A DNA stretch of 64,000 nt from Pseudomonas fildesensis (GCF_001050345.1 NZ_LFMW01000008.1:80777-144776); one strand, 5' to 3'. Shown: positions 36,439-47,202, counted from the first letter of the stretch. Made by a program: numbers and translations. The notes: generated from the sequence alone by a model not told the origin.

Positions 36439-36789
36439 TCATCCGTTTGCCTGAGTCTGCGACACTCGCAACGACCGCTCCACCATCGCTTTCGCCATAT
36501 CGATCAAATACACCACTGAAAATGCCAGGTCGCGCTGATTGCCTTGATGGTTGCTTGCCGACTCGTAGGCCGTGGCGGCTGCGCTGCGCAACAGTTCCGA
36601 GGCGTGCACCAGCGCTTCCTCCTGGCTGATGCCGGGTTTGATGCTGAACAACGCGTCGTTCGGCGGCGCTGCGGACATATCTTCTTTCAAGTAATAGTCG
36701 AGTGCGCGCTGGGCGGCGCCGCTGCTGCGCATGTCGAGCAGTTCGTTGATTTCAGGTGTGGCGGGCAGGGGATACGGGCTTGTCATCAT
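36439..36789 (-). CDS. DUF3077/DUF6124-type small protein
   Basis: 116 residues, no membrane segment. The central region SIKPGISQEEALVHASELLRSAAATAYE is typical of a Pseudomonas-specific family of unknown function (DUF3077, from memory). The start may be either of two adjacent ATG codons (36789 or 36786). It is divergent from the S24-type repressor gene, and the two operator-like dyads between them suggest that the repressor controls it. Confidence 0.65.
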   Translation of the reverse strand: MMTSPYPLPATPEINELLDMRSSGAAQRALDYYLKEDMSAAPPNDALFSIKPGISQEEALVHASELLRSAAATAYESASNHQGNQRDLAFSVVYLIDMAKAMVERSLRVSQTQANG

Positions 36790-36838
36790 GAAGGTCGGTA
36801 CTCTGGATGGGTGTCGAAAACCTGATGACCGATAATAG

Positions 36839-36849
36839 TACGTATCGTA
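36839..36849. promoter_or_regulatory. Operator-like dyad 1 (TACG-N3-CGTA)
   Basis: TACG-TAT-CGTA, a perfect dyad with a three-base centre, in the region between the DUF3077 gene and the repressor gene. Its twin lies at 36896-36910, about 60 bases (near six helix turns) away. Confidence 0.5.
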
Positions 36850-36895
36850 TTTATGTCGTTTTATGGATTACTACAAACTGTTTATTGCCCTGTAA

Positions 36896-36910
36896 AATAC
36901 GCAACGTATT
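36896..36910. promoter_or_regulatory. Operator-like dyad 2 (AATACG-N3-CGTATT)
   Basis: AATACG-CAA-CGTATT is a perfect 6-bp inverted repeat 10 bases before the repressor start codon. It contains the same TACG-N3-CGTA core as the dyad at 36839-36849. Confidence 0.55.
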
Positions 36911-36920
36911 GTCAGGCCCC

Positions 36921-37556
36921 ATGGATAAATGGATTGCGTTGGTCAGAGCCAACATGAAAGACCCCAGGGTCACGCAGGATGAACTGGCCGAACGCTTGGG
37001 CATGTCCCAGGGCGGTGTCGGCCATTGGCTCAACAAGCGCCGTGTGCCGAGCCTGGCGGACATGAACCGGGTGCTGGAAGAGTTGGGGCTCGGGTACCTG
37101 GAAGTGACGCTGGAGATTCGCGAAAAGACCGACGCGGAACCAACTGCGCACACACACTACAACCCGTATTTTCGCTACCCGGTCAGCGACTGGAAAGGCG
37201 TGTGTGAAGTACGTGAAGAGCGCCCGGCCTACGGCGCCGCCCGGTTTGAACTGACGGACTACCACGCACGGGGCGATGCGTTCTGGCTACCCGTCACTGG
37301 AGACGCGATGACGGCCCCCAGCGGCCTGAGCATCGGCGCAGGCACGCTGATCCTGGTAGACCCGGCCATCAATGCCGAACCCGGCAAGTTGGTCGTCGCC
37401 CAATGGTCCGACAGCACCCAGGCCACCTTTCGGCAATTGCAGGAAGAAAGCGGCCAGCTTTACCTGGTGCCGCTCAACCCAACCTACCCCAAGGTGCTGT
37501 TCACCGACGATTGCCGAATCCTTGGCGTCGTCGTGCAGGCCACGGCGAAGTTTTAG
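36921..37556 (+). CDS. XRE-family repressor with S24 (LexA-like) domain lacking catalytic residues
   Basis: 211 residues, resembling PrtR/CI repressors. The N-terminal helix-turn-helix is TQDELAERLGMSQGGVGHWLN (about 18-38), then a linker, then an S24 domain. In the S24 motif FWLPVTGDAMTAP the nucleophile Ser is Ala129, and the base Lys is Arg171 (ATFRQL). Without Ser and Lys the protein should not self-cleave after RecA activation, so it is probably a constitutive or ligand-responsive repressor. ATG 36921 gives the normal HTH position. It is divergent from the DUF3077 gene and ends four bases into the liuD stop region. Confidence 0.85.
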   Translation: MDKWIALVRANMKDPRVTQDELAERLGMSQGGVGHWLNKRRVPSLADMNRVLEELGLGYLEVTLEIREKTDAEPTAHTHYNPYFRYPVSDWKGVCEVREERPAYGAARFELTDYHARGDAFWLPVTGDAMTAPSGLSIGAGTLILVDPAINAEPGKLVVAQWSDSTQATFRQLQEESGQLYLVPLNPTYPKVLFTDDCRILGVVVQATAKF

Positions 37557-39478
37557 TCCGCCGTTTCGAGTTCCACCAGCGCGCAACCTTCTGCAACCAT
37601 TTCGCCTTCCTGGCAAAACAGCGCCTTGACCACCCCGGCCTGAGGCGCACGGATGCTGTGCTCCATCTTCATGGCCTCCAGCACCACCAGTTGCGTACCG
37701 GCTTCAACGGTTTGCCCGACGTCCACCAGTACCCGTACGATGCTGCCATTCATAGGGGCCGTGAGGCCACCTTGATGGGACTGGTTGGCCTCGACCGCCG
37801 CAATCGGGTCGAACAGGCTGACGGCGAGCATCTCACCGTTCCAGCGCAGGAACAGCGTACCGTCGCTGCGTACCGCCAGCAGAGAGCGGCGCACGCCTTG
37901 TTGCTCGATCACCAGCTGTTCGCCGCGCAATTGCGGCGCATCCCTTGACAACGTCACCAGCCGATCCTGGCCGTTGCAACACAAGTGCAGCGACACCTCA
38001 GCGGGCAGGCCGGCGCGAAAACCGCGCGTATCTGCCCAAGGTCCGTGACCTATTGGCAAGCTCTGCATGAATGCGGAACCTGCCGCCTGCCAGAATTCGT
38101 CGCTCAATTCTCCGGCCAACGGCAGCAGTTCGTCCTGATAACGCGGAATAAACCCGGTATCCAGTTCAGCTGCCGCAAATGCCGGATGGCCGATGATGCG
38201 CCGCAGAAAGCCCAGGTTGGTCTTGATCCCGCCGACGGCAAATTCATCGAGCATGCTCAGCAACCGCAGCCGCGCCTGTTCACGGTCCTCGCCCCAGGCA
38301 ATCAGCTTGCCGAGCATTGGGTCGTAGAAGGGCGAGACGCTGTCGCCTTGTTCGACACCGCTGTCCACGCGCCGCCCAGGGCCGGCTGCCGATTCGCGGT
38401 ACAGCGTCAGGTGCCCGGTGGCGGGCAGGAAATCATTCGCCGGGTCTTCGGCATACAGGCGCACCTCGATTGCATGGCCAATCAGCGGCACCTGCTCTTG
38501 GGTGATCGGCAGCTTCTCGCCCTGGGCCACACGAATCTGCCAGGCCACCAGGTCGAGGCCTGTAATCGCTTCTGTTACCGGATGCTCCACCTGCAGTCGC
38601 GTGTTCATCTCCATAAAGAAAAACTCGCCACGGGCATCCAGCAAGAACTCCACGGTGCCCGCGCCCACATACCCGATCGCCTGGGCTGCGCGCACCGCCG
38701 CTTCGCCCATGGCCTTGCGCTGCGCCACACTCAAACCCGGCGCGGGCGCTTCCTCGACGACCTTTTGATGCCGACGCTGGATCGAACAATCGCGCTCATT
38801 AAGGTACAGGCAATGCCCATGCTGATCGGCAAACACCTGGATCTCGACGTGGCGCGGCTTGAGCAGGTACTTCTCCACCAGCATCTGCCCATTGCCAAAC
38901 GACGACAGCGCCTCACGCTGGGCAGAAGCCAGGGCTTCAGCCAACTGACTCACGTCCTCGACCACCTTCATGCCTTTGCCACCGCCGCCGGCCGTGGCCT
39001 TTAGCAGCACCGGGTAGCCGATGCGCGCGCAGGCGTCGCGGAAGGTTTCCAGGTCCTGTGCCTCGCCGTGGTAACCCGGCACCAGCGGCACGCCTGCGGT
39101 TTCCATCAGTGACTTGGCAGCGGATTTGCTGCCCATGGCATCGATTGCCGAGGCGGGCGGGCCGAGGAAGATCAGCCCGGCTGCCTCGATGGCGCGTGCA
39201 AAACCGGCGTTTTCCGACAGGAAGCCGTAGCCCGGATGAATCGCCTGGGCGCCGCTGGCCTGGGCGGCGGCGATCAATTTGTCGATTTGCAGGTAACTGT
39301 CTGTGGCTTTGCTGCCACCCAGGTCGACGCGGATATCGGCCTCGCGGCTATGCCGGGCATCGCGGTCGGTGGCGCTGTGCACCGCGACGGTGGTCAGCCC
39401 CATTGCCTTGGCGGTGCGCATCACGCGGCAGGCGATCTCGCCACGGTTAGCCACCAGCACGGTGGTCAGTTTGGTCAT
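37553..39478 (-). CDS. liuD: Methylcrotonyl-CoA carboxylase, alpha (biotin-containing) subunit
   Basis: 641 residues. Biotin carboxylase domain first (ANRGEIACRVMRTA, GYGFLSENA, ATAGGGGKGMKVV, EMNTRLQVEHPVTE), a linker, then the biotin carboxyl carrier domain with biotinyl lysine in VLEAMKMEHSI near the C terminus. With LiuB it carboxylates 3-methylcrotonyl-CoA in leucine breakdown. Its start overlaps the liuC stop by four bases (ATGA). It is the last gene of the liuABCD operon; its 3' end abuts the convergent repressor gene with a four-base overlap. Confidence 0.94.
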   Translation of the reverse strand: MTKLTTVLVANRGEIACRVMRTAKAMGLTTVAVHSATDRDARHSREADIRVDLGGSKATDSYLQIDKLIAAAQASGAQAIHPGYGFLSENAGFARAIEAAGLIFLGPPASAIDAMGSKSAAKSLMETAGVPLVPGYHGEAQDLETFRDACARIGYPVLLKATAGGGGKGMKVVEDVSQLAEALASAQREALSSFGNGQMLVEKYLLKPRHVEIQVFADQHGHCLYLNERDCSIQRRHQKVVEEAPAPGLSVAQRKAMGEAAVRAAQAIGYVGAGTVEFLLDARGEFFFMEMNTRLQVEHPVTEAITGLDLVAWQIRVAQGEKLPITQEQVPLIGHAIEVRLYAEDPANDFLPATGHLTLYRESAAGPGRRVDSGVEQGDSVSPFYDPMLGKLIAWGEDREQARLRLLSMLDEFAVGGIKTNLGFLRRIIGHPAFAAAELDTGFIPRYQDELLPLAGELSDEFWQAAGSAFMQSLPIGHGPWADTRGFRAGLPAEVSLHLCCNGQDRLVTLSRDAPQLRGEQLVIEQQGVRRSLLAVRSDGTLFLRWNGEMLAVSLFDPIAAVEANQSHQGGLTAPMNGSIVRVLVDVGQTVEAGTQLVVLEAMKMEHSIRAPQAGVVKALFCQEGEMVAEGCALVELETAD

Positions 39479-40281
39479 GAGCGCGGCTCCTGGGATTGCC
39501 AGCTAGGCGCACGTTTTTGCAGGAACGCGCGCAAGCCTTCCTGGCCTTCGGCGCTGACGCGAATGCGGGCGATGGCATTCTCGCAATAGCGCCGCAGCGA
39601 TGGAGTGAGCGCGCCGTTACCCACTTCGCGTAGCAAATCCTTACTCGCGCGCATGGCCGCCGGGCTGTTTTGCAAGAGGTTGGCGACCCATTGATCCACC
39701 TGTTGATCCAGTGCCTCGGCCGGATAACTTTCCGCCAGCAGGCCGATGTCGCGTGCTCGCTGGCCGCCAAAACGCTCCGCCGTCAGGGCATAGCGACGGG
39801 CCGCGCGTTCGCCGATGGCCTGCACCACAAATGGACTGATTACCGCTGGCGCCAGGCCAATGCGTACTTCCGACAGGCAGAATTGCGCATCATCGGCGCC
39901 AATCGCCATGTCGCAGCAACTGATCAGGCCCAGCGCGCCACCGTAGGCCGCGCCTTGCACCACCGCCAGTGTCGGGATTTTCAGTTTGGCCAGGTTGTAC
40001 ATCAGCTCGGCCAGTTCGCGGGCGTCGTCCAGGTTGGTGTGGTAATCCAGCTCGGCCGACTGCTGCATCCAGGCCAGGTCGGCACCGGCGCTGAAATGCT
40101 TGCCGCGCCCGCGCAGCACCAGAAAGCGCAAGGAAGGATCGCCCTGCACCTGGTCGAGGGCGATGATCAGTTCGCGGATCATCTCGGCGTTGAACGCGTT
40201 GTTCTTGGCTTCACGACTGAGCCACAGCGTGGCAAAGCCACGGGTGTCGGTGATCAATTCGAGGGTGTTGAAATCGCTCAT
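39475..40281 (-). CDS. liuC: Methylglutaconyl-CoA hydratase (enoyl-CoA hydratase family)
   Basis: 268 residues, crotonase fold. It should hydrate 3-methylglutaconyl-CoA to HMG-CoA, the step after the LiuBD carboxylase. The oxyanion-hole motifs are RGKHFSAGADLAWM and VVQGAAYGGALGLISCCD. ATG 40281 has GGAGC upstream; the open frame extends far upstream only because it runs through the REPIN region. It is co-directional with liuB and liuA, with a nested REPIN of about 130 bases between liuB and liuC. Confidence 0.92.
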   Translation of the reverse strand: MSDFNTLELITDTRGFATLWLSREAKNNAFNAEMIRELIIALDQVQGDPSLRFLVLRGRGKHFSAGADLAWMQQSAELDYHTNLDDARELAELMYNLAKLKIPTLAVVQGAAYGGALGLISCCDMAIGADDAQFCLSEVRIGLAPAVISPFVVQAIGERAARRYALTAERFGGQRARDIGLLAESYPAEALDQQVDQWVANLLQNSPAAMRASKDLLREVGNGALTPSLRRYCENAIARIRVSAEGQEGLRAFLQKRAPSWQSQEPRS

Positions 40282-40311
40282 GCAAGGAGCTCCATGATGA
40301 TGAGAGGTCTC

Positions 40312-40441
40312 CTGTCGGAGCGAGCTTGGTGTGGCGAGCAAGCTTGCTTGCGCTGGGGTGCGAAGCGCCCCCAAAAAGCCGGAGACTGCTGCGCAGTCAG
40401 CGGGAGCAAGCTCCCTCGCCACACCAAGCGCGCTCCTACAG
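40312..40441. repeat. Nested REPINs between liuB and liuC
   Basis: An outer inverted pair (CTGTCGGAGCGAGCTTGG at 40312-40329 and CCAAGCGCGCTCCTACAG at about 40424-40441 region) encloses an inner REPIN (TGTGGCGAGCAAGCTTGC at 40330 and GCAAGCTCCCTCGCCACA ending at 40433). The two belong to different REP groups, as if one had jumped into the loop of the other. The coordinates of the arms overlap by a few bases because CACACC is shared. Confidence 0.75.
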
Positions 40442-40442
40442 G

Positions 40443-42050
<1,608 letters not shown>

Positions 42051-42061
42051 GGCGCGCTCCT

Positions 42062-43225
42062 TCAGCGGGTTTCGTTGAAGAGTTCGCGACCGATCAACAT
42101 CCGTCGAATCTCACTGGTGCCGGCGCCGATTTCATACAGCTTGGCGTCACGCAGCAGGCGTCCGGCGGGGAATTCATTGATGTAGCCGTTGCCGCCCAGA
42201 ATCTGGATCGCGTCGAGGGCCATTTGCGTGGCGCGTTCGGCGCTGTAGAGGATCACCCCGGCGGCATCCTTGCGCGTGGTTTCGCCGCGTTCGCAGGCCT
42301 GTGCCACCGCGTACAGGTAAGCGCGGCTGGCGTTGAGCTGGGTGTACATGTCGGCGACTTTGCCCTGGATCAGCTGGAATTCGCCAATGCTCTGACCGAA
42401 CTGTTTGCGGTCGTGGATGTAGGGCACGATCAGGTCCATGCACGCCTGCATGATCCCGGTCGGGCCGCCGCTCAGCACCACGCGCTCGTAGTCCAGGCCG
42501 CTCATCAGCACTTTGACCCCGCCGTTGAGCATGCCGAGGATGTTTTCTTCCGGCACTTCCACGTCATCGAAGAACAGCTCGCAGGTGTTGGAGCCGCGCA
42601 TGCCCAACTTGTCGAACTTGTTGCTGCGGCTGAAGCCCTTCCAGTCGCGCTCGACGATAAACGCGGTGATGCCGTGGGCGCCTTTCTCAAGGTCGGTCTT
42701 GGCGTAGATCACGTAGGTGCTGGCGTCGGGGCCGTTGGTGATCCAGGTCTTGCTGCCGTTGAGCACGTAGCGGTCGCCGCGTTTGTCGGCGCGCAGTTTC
42801 ATCGAGACCACATCGGAACCGGCATTCGGCTCGCTCATGGCGAGAGCGCCGACGTGTTCGCCGCTGATCAGCTTGGGCAGGTACTTGAGCTTCTGTTCGT
42901 GATTGCCGTTGCGGTTGATCTGGTTGACGCACAGGTTGGAGTGGGCGCCGTAGGACAGCGCCACCGAGGCCGAACCCCGGCTGATTTCTTCCATGGCCAC
43001 CACGTGGGCCAGGTAACCCAGGCCGGCGCCGCCGTATTCTTCCGGCACGGTGATGCCCAGCAGGCCCATGTCACCGAACTTGCGCCACAGGTCGGCGGGG
43101 AACAGGTTGTCGATGTCGATTTGTGCCGCGCGGGGGGCGATTTCCTTGGTCACGAAGTGCTGCACCTGGTCGCGCAGCATGTCGATGGTTTCGCCCAGGG
43201 CGAAGTTCAGGGACGGGTAACTCAT
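42062..43225 (-). CDS. liuA: Isovaleryl-CoA dehydrogenase
   Basis: 387 residues, acyl-CoA dehydrogenase family. It oxidises isovaleryl-CoA to 3-methylcrotonyl-CoA, the first committed step of the set, passing electrons through ETF. Signatures: [16 protein letters not shown] (FAD/substrate loop), [11 protein letters not shown], the DGPTGIM-like FAD contact here as [14 protein letters not shown], and [33 protein letters not shown] at the C terminus. It is the first gene of the operon, divergent from the acyl-CoA ligase gene, with palindromic operators between. Confidence 0.95.
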   Translation of the reverse strand: MSYPSLNFALGETIDMLRDQVQHFVTKEIAPRAAQIDIDNLFPADLWRKFGDMGLLGITVPEEYGGAGLGYLAHVVAMEEISRGSASVALSYGAHSNLCVNQINRNGNHEQKLKYLPKLISGEHVGALAMSEPNAGSDVVSMKLRADKRGDRYVLNGSKTWITNGPDASTYVIYAKTDLEKGAHGITAFIVERDWKGFSRSNKFDKLGMRGSNTCELFFDDVEVPEENILGMLNGGVKVLMSGLDYERVVLSGGPTGIMQACMDLIVPYIHDRKQFGQSIGEFQLIQGKVADMYTQLNASRAYLYAVAQACERGETTRKDAAGVILYSAERATQMALDAIQILGGNGYINEFPAGRLLRDAKLYEIGAGTSEIRRMLIGRELFNETR

Positions 43226-43289
43226 GGACAGGCACCTTAAATTGATCTTTGTTGTTGTGTGGGCCGAGCACCGGGGAGGGCGCTCACCT

Positions 43290-43348
43290 TTACGTTAACG
43301 TAAGCTTGCGTTGCGGCGCTGTCAATCGTAGTTTACGTTTACGTCAAC
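43290..43348. promoter_or_regulatory. Two LiuR-like operators in the liuA - ligase intergenic region
   Basis: TTACGTTAACGTAA (43290-43303) is a perfect 14-bp palindrome. GTTTACGTTTACGTCAAC (43331-43348) is a near-perfect copy of the same pattern. Their centres are about 43 bases apart, near four helical turns. They resemble the MerR-family LiuR sites known upstream of liu genes in gammaproteobacteria. No liuR gene is adjacent in this window. Confidence 0.65.
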
Positions 43349-43374
43349 CTACAAAAAAGACAACAGGGGTGGTT

Positions 43375-45057
43375 ATGGATCAACCGAATCAGAGCTACAG
43401 CCGTGGCTCCCAGGACAAGACCTTGCTGGCCATGACCATTGGTCAGGCCTTCGATCACACCGTTGCCCGCTACCCCGAGGGCGAAGCGCTGGTGGTCCGC
43501 CACCAGCAACGTCGCTACACCTGGCAGCAACTGGCCGAGACCGTTGACCTGCACGCCCGTGCGTTGCTGACGCTGGGCCTGCAAACCGGCGACCGCTTGG
43601 GCATCTGGGCGCCCAACTGCGCCGAGTGGTGCGTCAGCCAGGTGGCCAGCGCCAAGATTGGCGTGATCCTGGTCAATATCAATCCGGCGTATCGCAGCAG
43701 CGAACTGGAGTACGTGCTCAAGCAGTCCGGTTGCCAATGGCTGGTGTGCGCGGGTTCGTTCAAGACCTCTGATTACCACGCGATGCTGCAGGAACTGGTG
43801 CCGGAACTCGCCGAACAATCCATCGGCCGACTGCAATCAGAAAAACTGCCGGACCTGCGCGGTGTGATCAGCCTCGACCCCAGCCCGCCCCCGGGATTCC
43901 TGCCCTGGTCGCAACTGTCGGCCCTTGGCGCAGGCATCCCGTCCGAGCAGTTACACGCCCGCCAAACGAGCCTGCACTTCGATCAAGCCGTCAATATCCA
44001 ATACACCTCCGGCACCACCGGCTTCCCCAAGGGGGCCACCCTCAGTCACCACAACATCCTCAATAACGGCTACATGGTCGGCGAAAGCCTGGGGCTGACA
44101 GCGCAGGATCGCCTGGTGATCCCGGTGCCGCTGTACCACTGTTTCGCCATGGTGATGGGCAACCTGGGCTGCATCACCCACGGCACCACGATGATCTACC
44201 CCAATGACGGTTTCGACCCACTGCTGACCCTGACCGCCGTGGCCGAAGAGCACGCCACCGGCCTGTACGGCGTGCCCACGATGTTTATTGCCATGCTCGA
44301 TCACCCACGGCGTGGCGAGCTCGACCTTTCTACCCTGCGCACCGGGATCATGGCCGGCGCCACGTGCCCGATCGAAGTGATGCGCCGGGTCATCAGCGAG
44401 TTGCACATGAGCGAAGTGCAGATCGCCTACGGCATGACCGAAACCAGCCCTGTGTCCTTGCAGACCTGCGCCGATGACGATCTGGAACGGCGCGTCACCA
44501 CGGTCGGCCGCACCCAGCCGCAACTGGAACACAAGATCATTGATGTCAACGGCAACACCGTTGCGCGCGGTGAGGTCGGTGAGCTGTGTACCCGTGGCTA
44601 CAGCGTGATGCTCGGCTACTGGAACAACCCTGACGGCACCCGCGACGCCATCGACGAGGCGGGCTGGATGCACACCGGTGACCTGGCGACCATGGATGAA
44701 CACGGCTACGTATGTATCGCCGGGCGCAACAAGGACATGATCATCCGGGGTGGCGAGAACGTGTACCCGCGCGAGTTGGAGGAGTTTTTCTTTACGCACC
44801 CGGCAGTGGCCGACGTGCAGGTGATCGGTATTCCGGATGAGCGTTACGGCGAGGCCATCGTCGCCTGGGTCAAGTTCCACCCCGGCCATGTGGCCAACGA
44901 ACTGGAGTTGCAAACCTGGTGCAAGGGCCGCATCGCGCACTTCAAGACGCCCAAGCACTTCAAGTTTGTGCAGGAGTTTCCGATGACGGTGACGGGCAAG
45001 GTCCAGAAATTTCGCATGCGCGAGATTTCCATCGAGGAACTGCAACGCAGAACCTAA
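43375..45057 (+). CDS. AMP-forming acyl-CoA ligase (fatty-acid-CoA synthetase family)
   Basis: 560 residues. Adenylation motifs: [18 protein letters not shown] (P-loop, about residues 204-221), YGMTETSP, the TGD region in [19 protein letters not shown] and the catalytic lysine in [14 protein letters not shown]. It should activate a carboxylic acid with ATP and CoA. Being divergent from liuA across shared LiuR-like operators, it may activate isovalerate or another branched acid for LiuA; that specificity is inference. ATG 43375 was chosen because the upstream frame crosses the operators. A REPIN begins right after its stop codon. Confidence 0.88.
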   Translation: MDQPNQSYSRGSQDKTLLAMTIGQAFDHTVARYPEGEALVVRHQQRRYTWQQLAETVDLHARALLTLGLQTGDRLGIWAPNCAEWCVSQVASAKIGVILVNINPAYRSSELEYVLKQSGCQWLVCAGSFKTSDYHAMLQELVPELAEQSIGRLQSEKLPDLRGVISLDPSPPPGFLPWSQLSALGAGIPSEQLHARQTSLHFDQAVNIQYTSGTTGFPKGATLSHHNILNNGYMVGESLGLTAQDRLVIPVPLYHCFAMVMGNLGCITHGTTMIYPNDGFDPLLTLTAVAEEHATGLYGVPTMFIAMLDHPRRGELDLSTLRTGIMAGATCPIEVMRRVISELHMSEVQIAYGMTETSPVSLQTCADDDLERRVTTVGRTQPQLEHKIIDVNGNTVARGEVGELCTRGYSVMLGYWNNPDGTRDAIDEAGWMHTGDLATMDEHGYVCIAGRNKDMIIRGGENVYPRELEEFFFTHPAVADVQVIGIPDERYGEAIVAWVKFHPGHVANELELQTWCKGRIAHFKTPKHFKFVQEFPMTVTGKVQKFRMREISIEELQRRT

Positions 45058-45146
45058 TGTGGGAGGGGGCTTGCTCCCTATAGCGGAGGCTCAGTCAACG
45101 TATGTAGCGACTGACCCCGCTATCGGGAGCAAGCCCCCTCCCACAT
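45057..45146. repeat. REPIN immediately after the ligase stop codon
   Basis: ATGTGGGAGGGGGCTTGCTC at the left and GAGCAAGCCCCCTCCCACAT at the right are exact inverted copies, separated by about 50 bases. The first base of the repeat is the last base of the TAA stop codon. Confidence 0.9.
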
Positions 45147-45191
45147 TAGTCCCGCGGTGAGTCAACAAATTAGTGAAGACACAGACAGCAC

Positions 45192-45218
45192 AAAGGGGAC
45201 CCGAGGGTCCCCTTTAAT
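45192..45218 (+). terminator. Intrinsic terminator before the IS element
   Basis: AAAGGGGACCC and GGGTCCCCTTT form a perfect stem followed by AATTT. It probably ends ligase transcription (plus strand) and could also serve tpm from the other side before the IS inserted. Confidence 0.75.
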
Positions 45219-45278
45219 TTGTCGTTGTCTTGTCCTGAATAAGGTTTACACCTTCTGACCCAATCTCAGGAGGGCGTA

Positions 45279-45680
45279 ATGAATTCAGGAAAAAGGCGCA
45301 GTCAGCGTGATTACTCGCTGACCTTTAAATTGTCAGTCGTCGATCAGGTCGAAAAAGGCGAGTTGAGTTATAAAGAGGCTCAAGAGCGCTACGGCATTCA
45401 GGGCAAATCGACGGTATTGAACTGGTTACGCAGGCATGGTCGACAGAACTGGAGTCAAGGCGCGTCCATTCGTACCCAGAGATCCCGTTCCATGGATGAG
45501 CCCGACAAGCTGCTGACGCCCGAACAGCGAATCAAAGAGCTTGAAGAGCAACTCGCTCAAGCCAATCAGAAAGCTCAGTTTTTCGAAGCTGTTGTTGATG
45601 TACTCAAGAACGACTTTGGTGTCTCTGTCGTAAAAAAGCGATCCGGCAAGTCCTCTCCCAAAGGAAAGTCCAAGACCTGA
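45279..45680 (+). CDS. IS3-family transposase OrfA
   Basis: 133 residues. Helix-turn-helix region: SLTFKLSVVDQVEKGELSYKEAQERYGI (about 12-40), then STVLNWLRRHGR, followed by a leucine-zipper-like coiled coil LLTPEQRIKELEEQLAQANQKAQFFEAVVDVLK (about 78-110), typical of OrfA proteins that recognise the IS ends. AGGAGG lies about 6 bases before the ATG. The slippery heptamer A AAA AAG (45632-45638), in the correct register, lies near the 3' end and allows shift into orfB. Confidence 0.92.
   Translation: MNSGKRRSQRDYSLTFKLSVVDQVEKGELSYKEAQERYGIQGKSTVLNWLRRHGRQNWSQGASIRTQRSRSMDEPDKLLTPEQRIKELEEQLAQANQKAQFFEAVVDVLKNDFGVSVVKKRSGKSSPKGKSKT
45632..45638 (+). promoter_or_regulatory. Programmed -1 frameshift site of the IS3 element
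   Basis: A-AAA-AAG is in the OrfA frame (codons GTA AAA AAG). A slip of one base back leads into the orfB frame, which has no stop codon between here and the conserved orfB start of homology at about 45677. Confidence 0.75.
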
Positions 45681-46501
45681 GTATCAGCCGGGCTTGCCAG
45701 TTCATCGGGATTTCCCGTCAGGCGTATTACAAACGCATTCGAGCATGTAATGCCCGAGCCCTCCAGGCTCAGGAGGTCATGGGGTTCGTGCACGAAAAGC
45801 GCCTCAGACAACCTAGGCTCGGAACCCGAAAGCTTCATAACCTCATGCATAGCGAGCCCGAAGTCTCGGTAAAGATCGGTCGAGACTGCCTTTTCGACAT
45901 TTTGCGGGATCGCCGAGAGTTGGTTCCTCGCAAGCGGGCCTATCACAAAACGACAAACAGTCATCATCGCTTTCACCGGCACCCCAACCTGCTCAAAGAA
46001 GGGCCTTCACAGGTAGTTGCTACGGCGCCAGAACAAGTTTGGGTAGCCGATATCACCTACTTACCCACTCAAACGGGCGTGGCCTATCTGAGCTTGGTGA
46101 CTGACGCCTACTCTCGGAAAATCGTGGGGCATCATGTTCACGAAAGCTTGCACACGGAGTCTGTGATTCAGGCATTCAGTAAAGCCCTCAAGTGCAGAAC
46201 AACAGAACACAACCTTGTTCATCACTCAGATCGAGGCATCCAGTACTGCTCCGAGCTTTATCAGCGGCTGCATGTAAAACACGGTATCCGGTGTTCAATG
46301 ACCGATGGTTACGACTGCTACCAAAATGCTTTGGCCGAACGAGTGAACGGGATTTTGAAAACCGAGTTTCTCTTGCACCGGCCCAAAGATGCGGCTGAAG
46401 CCGCGCGAATGGTGGATCAATCGGTGCAGATATATAACAGCGAGCGGCCACATCTATCGCTGAAATACAAAACGCCCGATGCGGTGCATCGGGCGTTTTG
46501 A
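45638..46501 (+). CDS. IS3-family transposase OrfB (DDE catalytic part, made by frameshift fusion)
   Basis: The frame is open from the frameshift site; the first ATG is at 45779, but homology begins earlier (LSISRACQFIGISRQAYYKR, from 45677), so expression as an OrfAB fusion is likely. The DDE residues are visible: Asp in WVADITYLPT, Asp in VHHSDRGIQY and Glu in NALAERVNGILKTE. The last 30 bases encode a perfect stem (AAACGCCCGATGC / GCATCGGGCGTTT) that may stop transcription out of the IS. Confidence 0.9.
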   Translation, partial: AIRQVLSQRKVQDLSISRACQFIGISRQAYYKRIRACNARALQAQEVMGFVHEKRLRQPRLGTRKLHNLMHSEPEVSVKIGRDCLFDILRDRRELVPRKRAYHKTTNSHHRFHRHPNLLKEGPSQVVATAPEQVWVADITYLPTQTGVAYLSLVTDAYSRKIVGHHVHESLHTESVIQAFSKALKCRTTEHNLVHHSDRGIQYCSELYQRLHVKHGIRCSMTDGYDCYQNALAERVNGILKTEFLLHRPKDAAEAARMVDQSVQIYNSERPHLSLKYKTPDAVHRAF

Positions 46502-46545
46502 GGCTGAAATGGGTGTAAACCTATTTCAGGACTAGACAGCGCGAT

Positions 46546-47202
46546 TTACGCCTTGGTCAAACGGTACACACGCTCTTCAAGGCGGGTGACGCCGCCCTGC
46601 ACGAACTTCCAACTCTCGCCCAGGATGTCTCGCTCTTCGAGTACCTCCAGGGCCCAGTGCATCCCCAGCAGCATCTTCACCTCGTCATCGGTCACCGCAA
46701 ACGGTGGGCCGACCTTCTGTGTCTGGTCATAGTCGAGCGTGATCAACAGGCCCTGGCAGCCCTTAGCTAGAAAGGTATTCAAATGTTCGGTGTATTGCGC
46801 CCGCATCAGTGGTGGCAATGCGATCAACGCCGCGCGGTCGTAGAGTGCCGCGCAATCGCCCAATGCATCGGCGTCCAGCGTGAAGAAATCACCACACCAC
46901 ACCTCGATCTCACCCGCCTGGTACACCTTGGACTCGCCACGCCGGCTGATACGCGGTGCAAGCCCCTGTTCACTGAAGAACGCCTCGACAGCCTGCTCCG
47001 ACAACTCCACACCCAGCACACGATGCCCTTGGCTCGCCAGCCAGATCAGGTCCAGGCTTTTACCACACAGCGGCACCAGCACCTTTGCGCCATCGGCGAG
47101 TGCCAACGTCGACCAGTGGCGTTGCAGGTACGGATTGACCTCGGGCAAGTGAAATCCAATCTGATTGCGCGCCCAGCGCTCCTGCCAAAACTTAGGCTCC
47201 AT
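46546..47202 (-). CDS. tpm: Thiopurine S-methyltransferase
   Basis: 218 residues, the typical bacterial TPMT length. The SAM-binding fold includes [29 protein letters not shown] (about 42-70), with [22 protein letters not shown] as the family-specific N terminus. Bacterial TPMTs methylate selenite, tellurite and thiopurines, giving volatile metalloid species. The start MEPKFWQ is standard. It stands alone; the IS3 element lies just beyond its 3' end. Confidence 0.93.
   Translation of the reverse strand: MEPKFWQERWARNQIGFHLPEVNPYLQRHWSTLALADGAKVLVPLCGKSLDLIWLASQGHRVLGVELSEQAVEAFFSEQGLAPRISRRGESKVYQAGEIEVWCGDFFTLDADALGDCAALYDRAALIALPPLMRAQYTEHLNTFLAKGCQGLLITLDYDQTQKVGPPFAVTDDEVKMLLGMHWALEVLEERDILGESWKFVQGGVTRLEERVYRLTKA

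Larger units (their letters stand above)
45226..46538 (+). mobile_element. IS3-family insertion sequence, 1313 bp, apparently intact
   Basis: The ends are inverted repeats of 27 bases with three mismatches: the left begins TGTCTTGTCCTGAATAAGG and the right, read inwards, begins TGTCTAGTCCTGAAATAGG; both continue TTTACACC. The ends are TG...CA as in the IS3 family. Inside are two overlapping frames joined by a programmed frameshift. The flanking three bases are CGT on the left and GCG on the right, so no target duplication is visible, suggesting an old insertion or later change. It sits between the ligase terminator and tpm. Confidence 0.88.

Noticed and set aside
45223..46541. Target-site duplication around the IS3 element
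   Set aside because: The three bases outside the TG...CA ends are CGT and GCG, and four-base comparison also fails, so no duplication is claimed.
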